Part shown: in pieces, positions 1-8,534 of the stretch | How the letters are laid out: every line of letters starts with the position of its first letter | Numbering within the stretch: the first letter of the stretch is position 1 | Source: Deltaproteobacteria bacterium | GTDB taxonomy: Bacteria; Myxococcota_A; Polyangia; Polyangiales; JADJMO01 | Assembly: GCA_016182965.1 (NCBI GenBank) | Contig: JACPFM010000001.1 | Span: forward strand, 1-64,000 | DNA: 64,000 nt | Reading direction: 5' to 3' | Notes under the pieces: generated by a model | Database searches by the model: none | What the model was told of the DNA's origin: nothing | What the model saw: the letters and a program-made list of their open reading frames with translations, nothing else | Position numbers and translations under genes: made by a program

Positions 1-84
1 CAGCGCCTGGCACGGATAGAAGTCGGTGCGAGGGCTCACCTCGCCGGCGCAAAGACCCGCCGCCCCGAGGCAGCGAAAGAACAA
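1..84 (-). CDS. Possible partial Cys-rich secreted protein (start only)
   Basis: A 28-codon open frame runs off the left edge on the minus strand. It opens with TTG directly after an in-frame TGA at 85-87. It encodes four cysteines in 28 residues (pattern FRCLGAAGLCAG...FYPC), in the style of the disulfide-rich secreted proteins elsewhere in the window. There is no signal peptide and no clear ribosome binding site, so the start is doubtful; this could also be the inner part of a longer gene whose 5' part is broken. No function can be given. Confidence 0.2.
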   Translation of the reverse strand, partial: MFFRCLGAAGLCAGEVSPRTDFYPCQAL

Positions 85-272
85 TCAAAACCGAGATCGA
101 GGCTTGACCGGAGATGCGGGCTCATAGAAGTCCGGGGGATTTCCTGACCGCTCCTGAGCCCCAAGGTCGTCCGACTCGGCCGACGACACCATGTGGCGGA
201 AGGCGATCCGCGAGGCGATCGCGCCCGACGCCGGCGCGCCCGCGGTGACGGCGGTGGCGCTGGTCGGCGTGC
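85..272. other. Intergenic stretch, nothing convincing
   Basis: This short stretch lies downstream of the kelch lipoprotein stop codon. A 43-codon plus-strand frame opening at ATG 191 has no recognisable content and runs antisense into the kelch gene. I see no hairpin with a T-run and no RNA gene. Confidence 0.4.
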
Positions 273-1475
273 TCACTCCGTCCAGAGCCAAGCGTCGCCG
301 ACGAAACGACCGGGCGTGTTGACCCACCCGCCGACGGCGAGCACGCGGCCGTCGCCGAGGGTGACCAGCGACGGGTGCGAGACGCCGCGCGGGAGCGGCG
401 CGGCCTCCATGACCGTGTTCGTCGCCGGATCGAAGATCTCGACGGACGCGGTCTCGTGGAAGCTCTCGGTCTCGCCGCCGGCGAGCATCACCCGTCCGTC
501 GCGGAGCCGCGTCGCGCCGTGGCTGATGCGCTGCGCCGCGAGCGCCGGACCGGCGCTCCACTGCGAGGTCTTCGGATCGAAGATCGAGAGCCTCCGCACC
601 GCGGCGGCGTCCTTGGCGAGCTTCGACGGCTCGCCGCCGGCGACGAGCACGCGGCCGTCGGCGAGCGCGGTGTACGACTCGCCGATGCGCTCGATCGGAC
701 CGTCCGGTCCCGACGTCCACGTCTTGTTCGCCGGATCGAGCACGCGCAACGGGAAGTACCGATCACCGCACAGGCCGCCGAAGAGGTGGGCCTTGCCGCC
801 GGTGACGACGAGGCCGCCGTAGACCTGCGGCTCCGGCAGCCTGGGGAGCTGCTCCCACGCATCCTTGGCCGGATCCCAGAGCGCGCACTCGTTCATGCAC
901 TCGGTCGCCTTGTCGTGGCCGCCGGCGACGAGCACGCGCCCGTCGTCGAGCGTGGCAGCGCCGATGTCCGATCCGACCCACGGCGCCTTCAGCTTCGTCC
1001 ACGCCCCGAGCTTGCCGTCGAGCCGCTCGCCGCCCTCGACCACGCCCTTGGAGGCGAAGCCGAAGAGCACCGCGGCGCCGCCGTCCTTCAGCGCCACGAT
1101 CGTCGCGCTCTTGCGCGGCGTCGGCAGATCGGGACCGCGCGACCACGTCCCGCTCTCGGGCCGATAGACGTCGACGTACGCGCTCGGGCGGCTGTCGCCG
1201 CCGTTCTCCGCGCCGCCGATCACGAGCACGACGCCGTCGGGACGCGTGAGCAGGGCGAACCCGCCGCGGGCCATCGAGAGCCGGCCGGCCTCGCGCCAGG
1301 TGCCGCGCGATCGCCGCGTCAGCGGCGCCGCTGACGCGGCGATCGGCGCTGCTGCCGAGGTGGGGGCGCTCGGCGCCACGGACGACGCGGCGGCGTTCGG
1401 CGCCGAATCGGTCGGGGGCACGCGCGGCTTCGAGCACGCGAGGAGCCCGATCGTGAGCAGGTGCGCGGCCCGCAT
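273..1475 (-). CDS. Kelch-repeat lipoprotein
   Basis: Predicted 400-residue lipoprotein with a kelch-type beta-propeller. The chosen ATG at 1475 gives a short signal (MRAAHLLTIGLLACS) with a lipobox-like LLAC, Cys14 being the lipidation site; a longer open frame upstream has only Arg/Ala-rich shadow sequence. After an Ala/Ser/Pro-rich linker, about seven copies of the DGRVLVAGG-type kelch strand are visible, evenly spaced to the C-terminus, so the propeller is probably closed. Such propellers bind proteins or sugars; no catalytic residues are seen. It is the last gene of a tight minus-strand run, starting 5 nt after the thioesterase stop codon. The ligand is unknown. Confidence 0.85.
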   Translation of the reverse strand: MRAAHLLTIGLLACSKPRVPPTDSAPNAAASSVAPSAPTSAAAPIAASAAPLTRRSRGTWREAGRLSMARGGFALLTRPDGVVLVIGGAENGGDSRPSAYVDVYRPESGTWSRGPDLPTPRKSATIVALKDGGAAVLFGFASKGVVEGGERLDGKLGAWTKLKAPWVGSDIGAATLDDGRVLVAGGHDKATECMNECALWDPAKDAWEQLPRLPEPQVYGGLVVTGGKAHLFGGLCGDRYFPLRVLDPANKTWTSGPDGPIERIGESYTALADGRVLVAGGEPSKLAKDAAAVRRLSIFDPKTSQWSAGPALAAQRISHGATRLRDGRVMLAGGETESFHETASVEIFDPATNTVMEAAPLPRGVSHPSLVTLGDGRVLAVGGWVNTPGRFVGDAWLWTE

Positions 1476-1480
1476 GGACG

Positions 1481-2356
1481 TCACTTCTCGCGTTTTTCGC
1501 GCATTCGCAGCAGGCCCTCCTGCGCGGTCGTCGCGACGAGCCGCCCGTCCTGCGTGAACACCCGGCCGCGCACCAGACCGCGCGCGCCGTGCGCCGCCGG
1601 GCTGTCGACGACGTGCAGCAGCCACTCGTCGACGCGGAACGGGCTGTGGAACCACATCACGTGATCGAGGCTGGCGACCTGCATCCGCGGCGTCATCCAG
1701 GAGACGCCGTGCGGGAGGAGCGCGGTGGTGACGAACGCGAAGTCGGACGCGTAGGCGAGCAGGTAGCGGTGGAGCGCCGGATCGTCGGGGAGCTTGCCGA
1801 CCGTGCGCAGCCAGATCATGCGCTCGGCGGGGATGCGGTCGGGCTTGAACGGATCGCCGACCTCGTCGCTCCGGCGCATCTCGAAAGGCCGCTCGGCGAG
1901 CGCCTGCTCGCGCATCGCGGGCGGGAGCTTCGCGGCGATCGTCGCGTAGCGTTCCTGCTCGGTCTTCAGCGACTCGGGCGGCGGCGCCTTCGGCATCGTG
2001 TCCTGATGCTCGAGGCCCTGCTCCTCGACCTGGAACGACGCGGCGAGGTTGAAGATCGCGTGCCCGTTCTGCACCGCGACCACGCGGCGCGTGGTGAACG
2101 AGCTGCCGTCGCGGATGCGATCGACGTGGTAGACGATCGGCCGCTTCACGTCGCCCGGCCTCAAGAAGTACGCGTGCAGCGAGTGCACGTGACGATCATC
2201 GGGCACCGTCTGCACCGCGGCCGACAGCGCCTGACCGAGCACCTGGCCCCCGAACACGGTGCCCCAGCCCAGATCCTGGCTCTGGCCGCGGAACAGGTTC
2301 TCCTCGATCTTCTCGAGCGCGAGCAGCGAGACGAGCTCTTCGAGGACGCGTGACAT
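1481..2356 (-). CDS. tesB: Acyl-CoA thioesterase II (TesB type)
   Basis: 291 residues, the usual length for TesB. It hydrolyses acyl-CoA to free fatty acid and CoA in the cytoplasm. The N-terminal hotdog domain starts with LEKIEENLFRGQS and the family signature FGGQVLGQAL near residues 35-45; the second hotdog carries SLDHVMWFHSPFRVDEWLL, the typical TesB C-terminal block. The ATG at 2356 gives a start matching the family. It lies 2 nt after the secreted-protein stop and 5 nt before the kelch gene, suggesting co-transcription, though the pathway link to these envelope proteins is unclear. Confidence 0.95.
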   Translation of the reverse strand: MSRVLEELVSLLALEKIEENLFRGQSQDLGWGTVFGGQVLGQALSAAVQTVPDDRHVHSLHAYFLRPGDVKRPIVYHVDRIRDGSSFTTRRVVAVQNGHAIFNLAASFQVEEQGLEHQDTMPKAPPPESLKTEQERYATIAAKLPPAMREQALAERPFEMRRSDEVGDPFKPDRIPAERMIWLRTVGKLPDDPALHRYLLAYASDFAFVTTALLPHGVSWMTPRMQVASLDHVMWFHSPFRVDEWLLHVVDSPAAHGARGLVRGRVFTQDGRLVATTAQEGLLRMREKREK

Positions 2357-2358
2357 GC

Positions 2359-2973
2359 TCAGAAGGTGCCGGTGAGGGCGAGCCCGTTGGCGTGCGGGCT
2401 GACGAGCGGCTGCACGTGGACGGTGGCGATGTCGTTGCGTACGAGCTCGGTCTTCGGGATGAGCCCGACGGTGAGCATCGCCGCGCCGCCTGCCTGGCAG
2501 AACGCGTCGATCCACAAGAAGAAGCGCGAGATGCCGGCCCACTGGCCGTCGAGCGTGTTGCCGTAGAGCACCGGGCCGAGGACCGGCACGTAGAGCCACC
2601 GCGTATCGGTGTCGCCGTTGCTCGCGCCGGCGACCGTCAACCCGTAGAAGATCCCGAACACGATACTGCCGCCGATCACCAGACCGGTGCGGGTGCGCGT
2701 CACCACGCTGTAGCCCGGAGGGACCGGGTCGCCTTCGTTGTACGGGAGGCGCTTGGGACCGCTCGGCGAGGCGTAGGTCGGGCCGCCGTAGCCGGGACCG
2801 CCGTAGGCCGGGCCGCCGGGACCGCCGTAGGTCGGCGGCGGCGCGTAGGGCGCCGGCGCGTAGGTCGGCGCGGGCGCGCCTTCTTCACGACCGCTGTTCT
2901 GGGCCGACGCAGCCGGCGCGACTGAGCACATCGCGACGAGCGTCCACGCGGAGATCCACGCCGAGGACTTCAT
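2359..2973 (-). CDS. Secreted/membrane protein with Pro-Gly-Tyr-rich region, unknown function
   Basis: 204 residues. A clear Sec signal peptide (MKSSAWISAWTL...APAASAQ, cleavage after about residue 25) is followed by a Pro/Gly/Tyr-rich low-complexity stretch (residues ~33-72, GGPGYGGP-type repeats). A conserved-looking domain follows with a hydrophobic segment at ~97-118 (GLVIGGSIVFGIFYGLTVAG) and a second at ~150-175. This layout is common in uncharacterised myxobacterial envelope proteins. It sits 22 nt downstream of the cytochrome-like lipoprotein and 2 nt upstream of tesB in the same operon-like run. No enzymatic motif is recognisable. Confidence 0.8.
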   Translation of the reverse strand: MKSSAWISAWTLVAMCSVAPAASAQNSGREEGAPAPTYAPAPYAPPPTYGGPGGPAYGGPGYGGPTYASPSGPKRLPYNEGDPVPPGYSVVTRTRTGLVIGGSIVFGIFYGLTVAGASNGDTDTRWLYVPVLGPVLYGNTLDGQWAGISRFFLWIDAFCQAGGAAMLTVGLIPKTELVRNDIATVHVQPLVSPHANGLALTGTF

Positions 2974-2995
2974 CCGGCGAGCGTACCACGCGCGT

Positions 2996-3676
2996 TCAGT
3001 CGTTCGGGGCGCCGGCGAGGATCCACGCCTCGATCTTCGCGAACAGCGCCGGCTGGGTGGCCTTCAGCCCGGCGGTCCCGAGCGGCATCGCCGATCCGCA
3101 TTTCGCGGCGTCGTTGGAGAGCTTCCGCCACAGCATGCTGTCGCTCGGCGAGCCGGGCGCGACGCGCTTGGTCGACGGCGCGCAGCTCGCGGCGACGTTC
3201 ACCAGGTTGCCGTGGGACACGCCGCTCGACAGGACGAGGCCGCCGCTGCCGGCGCCGCTGTGACAGCTGATGCACCTCGCGTCGAAGATCGGCTGGATGT
3301 CGGCGGCGTAGTGGACGGTGGCCGCACCGGTGTCGGTCGCCGCGGAGTCCGATCCGGTGTCGGCCGACGCGGCATCGGTCGCTGCCGTGTCCGCCGACGC
3401 GGTATCCGCCGACGCGGTATCCGCCGATGCGGTGTCCGCCGATGCGGTATCGGTCGCTGCGGTCTCCGATCCGCTGTCGGTCGCTGCGGTGTCCGCGGCG
3501 GTGTCGAGCGCGGCGTCGGTCGACGAGTCGCTGGCGACGGCGCTGTCTGCCGGCGCGTCGAGGGTCGCGTCCGTCGCGCCGCCGTCGCCCGGTCCGCTCG
3601 TCTCGCCGCCGTCGCTGCAGCCCAAAGCCAGGATCACGGCGCACAGCGCCACGCGAGCCTCCCTCATCGCCGCCAT
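2996..3676 (-). CDS. Lipoprotein with Asp/Ala/Thr repeat linker and cytochrome c-like CxxCH site
   Basis: 226 residues. A lipoprotein signal (MREARVALCAVILALGCSDGG; lipobox LGC) is followed by a long acidic linker of ADTAS-type pentapeptide repeats (residues ~55-110). The C-terminal domain contains YAADIQPIFDARCISCH, a single heme c attachment site, followed by conserved Cys and Met residues, as in planctomycete/myxobacterial cytochrome c-like domains fused to lipoproteins. The likely role is surface or periplasmic electron transfer or simply a heme-binding fold. M4 is an equally good start. It is divergent from the ABC-F gene, with start codons only 18 nt apart. Confidence 0.85.
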   Translation of the reverse strand: MAAMREARVALCAVILALGCSDGGETSGPGDGGATDATLDAPADSAVASDSSTDAALDTAADTAATDSGSETAATDTASADTASADTASADTASADTAATDAASADTGSDSAATDTGAATVHYAADIQPIFDARCISCHSGAGSGGLVLSSGVSHGNLVNVAASCAPSTKRVAPGSPSDSMLWRKLSNDAAKCGSAMPLGTAGLKATQPALFAKIEAWILAGAPND

Positions 3677-3694
3677 GCTAGCACTCGCCCCGCC

Positions 3695-5514
<1,820 letters not shown>

Positions 5515-5517
5515 CGG

Positions 5518-5551
5518 GTCTAGGTCTAGAGTCTAGAGTCTAGAGTCCAGA
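5518..5551 (+). repeat. Heptamer tandem repeat behind the ABC-F stop codon
   Basis: Unit GTCTAGA, three perfect copies (5524-5544), flanked by a partial copy (5518-5523) and a variant GTCCAGA (5545-5551). It begins 4 nt after the stop codon of the preceding gene. The 7-base period and leading GTC match the arrays at 38104 and 52339. Confidence 0.8.
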
Positions 5552-5620
5552 GCCCGAGACGAGGCCGAACTGGCATCGCCCTGAGTCGAGGCCGAACACC
5601 GGCGCGTCGTACAATCTCCC

Positions 5621-6241
5621 ATGATCCTCTTCCGACCCGTCGGCCTCGAAGAGCTCCGCTTGGTCTACGAGGCCGGCATGAAGGCATTTCCTCCGCGTCT
5701 GCCGGAGCAGCCGATCTTCTACCCGGTGACGAACGCCGCCTACGCGAGGCAGATTGCGCGCGACTGGAACACGAAGAGCGGCACGCTCGCCGGGTTCGTG
5801 ACGCGGTTCTCCGTGGACGACGAGTACGTCAGGAAGTTCGACCGGAGGGTCGTCGGCGGCGCGCAGCACGAAGAGTTGTGGGTTCCTGCCGAGGAACTTG
5901 CCGAGTTCAACAGCCACATCGTCGCCGCGATCGAGGTCACCGAGGCGTACTTCGGACCTGGCTACTGTGGGCTCGTGCCGGACTCGTTCGGGCTCGAGGG
6001 AAAGACCGCTCACGAGCAGTTCGTCGCGCTCGTCGCGACGTCCCGCTACAGCGGCATGGACTTCATGTGCGAGATGGCGGCGAACCAGGTCGCGGTGTTC
6101 TTGAACTTCTTCTTCTGGCAGCAGGAGTCGTTCGCGAAAGACGGCATCCCCGACGCCGAGCGCGACGTGCTGCTCGGGAAGTTCAAGGCCGTCTGGGCCG
6201 GTAGCCCGCGCGCAGCCCCGCTGGGAGTGGTGGGGCCATGA
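5621..6241 (+). CDS. ADP-ribosylation/crystallin J1-like family protein
   Basis: 206 residues. The opening (ILFRPVGLEELRLVYEAGM), the block FPPRLPEQPIFYPV, IARDWNTKSGTLAGFVTRF and HEELWVPAEELAEFN match, from memory, small bacterial proteins annotated as ADP-ribosylation/crystallin J1. That annotation is by similarity only, and the ADP-ribosylglycohydrolase metal motifs are not visible. It is a stand-alone gene whose base composition looks less GC-biased than its neighbours, at the edge of an accessory patch. The biochemical function is unknown. Confidence 0.7.
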   Translation: MILFRPVGLEELRLVYEAGMKAFPPRLPEQPIFYPVTNAAYARQIARDWNTKSGTLAGFVTRFSVDDEYVRKFDRRVVGGAQHEELWVPAEELAEFNSHIVAAIEVTEAYFGPGYCGLVPDSFGLEGKTAHEQFVALVATSRYSGMDFMCEMAANQVAVFLNFFFWQQESFAKDGIPDAERDVLLGKFKAVWAGSPRAAPLGVVGP

Positions 6242-6355
6242 CGATGCACGATGCCGAGCGCGTGTGCTCGTAGCCGACGTCCGGACCGTGACCGGCAAGA
6301 CGGTTCACAGCGTTCTCACGAGCGACGGCCGGCCAAGCTGCCCGATCCCGTGCAG

Positions 6356-6585
6356 ATGAACATTGAACCGGCGGACGGCGGCTACTTCCTCTTTCGCCTC
6401 GACGCGAAGGGCGAGTGCGTCGCCGGCAGCTGGCACTCGACGCTCGCAGAGATCGAGCGCTCCCGTTCTGGATGGGCGAGCAGCGGAGTCTCGAAGGCAC
6501 GTTTGCACCAAGGATTCACGTCCGCGGCCTCTCGAAGGCGGAGGCGCTCGACAGTTGGTCGCAGGCGCGAGCGTTTCGGTCGTGA
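6356..6585 (+). pseudogene. Small gene with a frameshift, unknown family
   Basis: Two protein-like segments in different frames abut. Segment 1 from ATG 6356 reads MNIEPADGGYFLFRLDA...SWHSTLAEIER, resembling small bacterial proteins of the YxLLRLDxxGxCVxDTWH type. Around 6455-6466 the coding sense moves to another frame, reading FWMGEQRSLEGTFAPRIHVRGLSKAEALDSW and ending at TGA 6583. Together they would make a protein of about 76 residues. I infer one original gene broken by a small indel. The function is unknown; the location just outside a recombinase scar fits decay. Confidence 0.5.
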
Positions 6586-6677
6586 CGATGCTGCCGCGGA
6601 CACCTCGGACGACGGCGGACGCAGTGGACAAAAACCACTCGGGGCTGCTCACGCAACCCCGAGAGAAGAAGCTGATC

Positions 6678-6812
6678 TCAGCGAGCCCAGGACGATTCGA
6701 ACGTCGGACAACTGTTCCGTAGCTCCACGTTGATCACGACCTTCGACGGGAGTTGGATGGCCTCGTCGCCGTCTATGGCGACCGTCAGGTTGGGAAGCTG
6801 CAGGACCGCCAT
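6678..6812 (-). CDS. Possible 44-residue ORF running into the left att-like repeat
   Basis: Opens at ATG 6812 (MAVLQLPNLTVAIDGDEAIQLPS...) and ends at TGA 6678-6680, with its last third inside the tRNA-like repeat. The N-terminal half looks protein-like, but the C-terminal half (NSCPTFESSWAR) is what a tRNA 3' end gives when read in this frame. It is probably a reading-frame accident or an insertion-truncated gene. No function is assigned. Confidence 0.2.
   Translation of the reverse strand: MAVLQLPNLTVAIDGDEAIQLPSKVVINVELRNSCPTFESSWAR
6685..6722 (-). repeat. Left att-like direct repeat (tRNA-Arg 3'-half fragment)
   Basis: 38 bp nearly identical and in the same orientation to 8074-8112 (one substitution and one 1-nt indel). 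Read on the minus strand it holds a perfect T-arm (5-bp stem around TTCGAAT) and most of an anticodon arm with the loop CTACGGA. This copy has lost one base in the anticodon stem, so it is not a working tRNA. It is interpreted as one boundary of an integrated element. Confidence 0.6.
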
Positions 6813-6909
6813 TCGTCTCGCCGTGCACTCTAGCTCACGGCCAGTGCGTCACCACTAGCAGTAGCGGTGACAACTCGTCCCCAGCACACGATTCGGCACG
6901 CGTACTGCT
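6723..6909. other. Non-coding stretch inside the recombinase scar
   Basis: There is no convincing gene apart from the doubtful ORF at 6678-6812. A small inverted repeat (GTCACC/GGTGAC, about 6844-6871) follows the HEPN-like gene on its strand, but no T-run accompanies it. Confidence 0.3.
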
Positions 6910-7578
6910 TCACGATGGAGGAGCAGCATCGAGGCGCTGACAGCACTTCTTCAGGAGCAGCTCGTACTTCGAGGCGGAGCGATGAAGGTATTCGAGCATC
7001 GCATCCGGGCCAGGGACGCTGACCTCCTTGCCCGCCGAACCGTCGAGGATGAGATGAACGATCGGAGCCATCTCCGCGGTCGGCTCGACCTTCGGTTGGC
7101 GAACGTCGCACCCCTCCTTCGTCAACTCCTCGGCGGCGGACGCCCACACGTCCCAGACGAGCGCTGGCCGGTACTCCTTCCAATCGCGCTGCGCCGCGAC
7201 GAAGTCGCGCATGCTCTGCCTCGACCAGTCGATCGTCATGGGATGACTGATCGAATTCCTGTGGAGACCGAGGTCGCGCCGCCGGATCGCGACCGGGTAA
7301 CCCCAGGCGCGATGCTCGTCCTTTAGCAGCTCTGCCAACGTCACGACGGACCTTCCGAGGAGTGCGTCGACTGCCTGATACGTCATCATGTTCGCCGGGT
7401 TCGTTCGGAAGTCCGTCTTGTGCTTCACGAAGAACAAGTCGGCGACGGCGATCACGTAGGCGGATCGCAACGCCGTCGAGGCGTACCCCGCGAGCGCGTT
7501 GCCGAACGTCGTCAGGTGCGCGCGCCGAGCTGCATCGATCATCGGACCCCGAAATGATCCCTGGGAAATTGTGATCAC
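6910..7578 (-). CDS. HEPN-like protein, possible RNase or defence/toxin component
   Basis: 222 residues, mostly predicted helical, with no signal peptide. M13 (7542) is an alternative start. The only motif is R107-N-S-I-S-H112 (Arg-x4-His, with Asn after Arg), which fits the R-x4-6-H signature of HEPN domains; it follows a charged helix and is followed by a proline, as often seen. HEPN proteins are commonly RNases in toxin-antitoxin, abortive infection and mobile-element contexts. The gene is the only apparently intact cargo between two tRNA-like direct repeats, next to recombinase remnants, and its composition looks less GC-rich than the flanks. No nucleotidyltransferase antitoxin partner is visible. 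The family assignment is an inference from one motif. Confidence 0.5.
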   Translation of the reverse strand: MITISQGSFRGPMIDAARRAHLTTFGNALAGYASTALRSAYVIAVADLFFVKHKTDFRTNPANMMTYQAVDALLGRSVVTLAELLKDEHRAWGYPVAIRRRDLGLHRNSISHPMTIDWSRQSMRDFVAAQRDWKEYRPALVWDVWASAAEELTKEGCDVRQPKVEPTAEMAPIVHLILDGSAGKEVSVPGPDAMLEYLHRSASKYELLLKKCCQRLDAAPPS

Positions 7579-7611
7579 GGGTTGTTTGTCCCGAGCCTGA
7601 GGTTACCTGGA

Positions 7612-7862
7612 ATGCATGCCGATCGCTTGGGGTACGTGCGGGTCAGCGGAGCGGGGCAGGTCGCGAACGGCGACGGTCTCGGTGTTCAGCGCGAGAAGAT
7701 CGGGTCATGGTGCATGTTCGCGGGACTCGCACTGGAGGGCGTCGAGGCCGATGAGGGCATCTCCGGTGCGACCGTCGACAACCGCCCGGCGTTGAGGCGA
7801 GTGCTGCGCGCGGTGCTGTGCGCGGAAGGTGGCGCGACGCTCGTCGTCTACAAGCTTGGACG
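7612..7862 (+). pseudogene. Serine recombinase (resolvase/invertase), N-terminal fragment
   Basis: From ATG 7612: RLGYVRVSGAGQ (the catalytic Ser is in YVRVS), then GLGVQREKIGSWCMFAGLALEGVEADEGISGATVDNRPALRRVLRAV and LVVYKLGR, which is the usual N-terminal catalytic half of large serine recombinases. Homology stops at about 7860, where a different frame encodes a tyrosine recombinase C-terminus. The DNA-binding part is missing. ATG 7582 would add 10 residues. It cannot be active as it stands. It is divergent from the HEPN-like gene. Confidence 0.8.
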
Positions 7863-8060
7863 CTGCACACGCTACGGCATCACTTCGTCACGACTCTGTT
7901 CCGGAACGGAGCCGGCGCTCACGTCGTGCAGAAGCTGGTCGGGCACCACAGCCTCGCGGTCACGCACCGGTACGCGCACGCTGATGCCGACGACCTCCGC
8001 CGAGCGGTCGGTACCCTCGTCGGTGGTAATGGCGTGGAAACGACGTCCACGCACCTCTGA
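7848..8060 (+). pseudogene. Tyrosine recombinase (phage integrase), C-terminal fragment
   Basis: In a different frame from the upstream serine recombinase piece: LHTLRHHFVTTLFRNGAGAHVVQKLVGHHSLAVTHRYAHADADDL, ending at TGA 8058-8060. This is the H-x-x-R box, the (L/V)GH box and the catalytic Tyr in THRYAH. The core-binding domain and first catalytic Arg are missing, so this is a deletion remnant. It ends 13 nt before the right att-like repeat, the normal distance of an integrase gene from its attachment site. Confidence 0.8.
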
Positions 8061-8073
8061 GAAAACCCTGCGC

Positions 8074-8112
8074 GCCCAGGACGATTCGAACGTCCGACAA
8101 CTGGTTCCGTAG
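8074..8112 (-). repeat. Right att-like direct repeat (tRNA-Arg 3'-half fragment)
   Basis: 39 bp, the partner of 6685-6722. Read on the minus strand with its right flank to 8117, it forms a perfect 5-bp anticodon stem (CTGGT/ACCAG) with loop CTACGGA (anticodon ACG, Arg) and a perfect 5-bp T-stem around TTCGAAT. It then has TGGGCGC plus G, as at an acceptor 3' side. The matching 5' acceptor strand and a standard D-arm are not found to the right, so it is a fragment, not a gene. Confidence 0.6.
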
Positions 8113-8162
8113 ACCAGGAGCTCGAGGTGCGAGACGAGCAGCGGCGGTCGACGCGCTGGCAG

Positions 8163-8450
8163 TCACCGTCCAACGGCCCGGCGGGCGAACGCGAGCAGGC
8201 CGCGACGCCGCGCGAGCACGGCCTGCTTCTCGGATCGAGATAGGCGCTTGAAGCGGAGTTCGGCGCGCAAGGCGGCCGATCGATCCGCGCATGACGTCTT
8301 CGCGATCAGCGTCAGCGGACCGCGCCCGCGCGTGTAGCGCGCGCCCTTGCCGGCCGCGTGCTGCGCGAAGCGCCGGGCGACGTCGACCGCCACGCCGGTG
8401 TACAGGGAGCCGTCGCCGCAGCGCAGGACGTAGAGCGACCACCGATACAC
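8163..8450 (-). CDS. GIY-YIG nuclease superfamily protein (YhbQ-like)
   Basis: 95 residues from GTG 8450 (VYRWSLYVLRCGDGSLYTGV), the normal length for the UPF0213/YhbQ group. The GIY and YIG equivalents are LYV and YTG near residues 7-19; the conserved Arg (RRFAQH) and the RFKRLSRSEKQ helix follow. Family members are small single-domain endonuclease-like proteins implicated in DNA damage or replication metabolism. It lies 85 nt from the divergent kelch/Cys-rich giant and just outside the right att-like repeat. No ATG is available, so the GTG start is the only sensible one. Confidence 0.85.
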   Translation of the reverse strand: MYRWSLYVLRCGDGSLYTGVAVDVARRFAQHAAGKGARYTRGRGPLTLIAKTSCADRSAALRAELRFKRLSRSEKQAVLARRRGLLAFARRAVGR

Positions 8451-8534
8451 GGCGCGAGAATGGCGCAAGGAACGCTGTCGGGCCAAGTCGAACCCGCTAG
8501 CGCGGCGCGGCGTTTTGGTGCACTCCTTCGTCCC

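Noticed and set aside
6685..8112. Two complete tRNA-Arg genes
   Set aside because: Only the anticodon and T arms with the acceptor 3' side are present; the 5' acceptor strand and a standard D-arm are missing, and the left copy has a broken anticodon stem.
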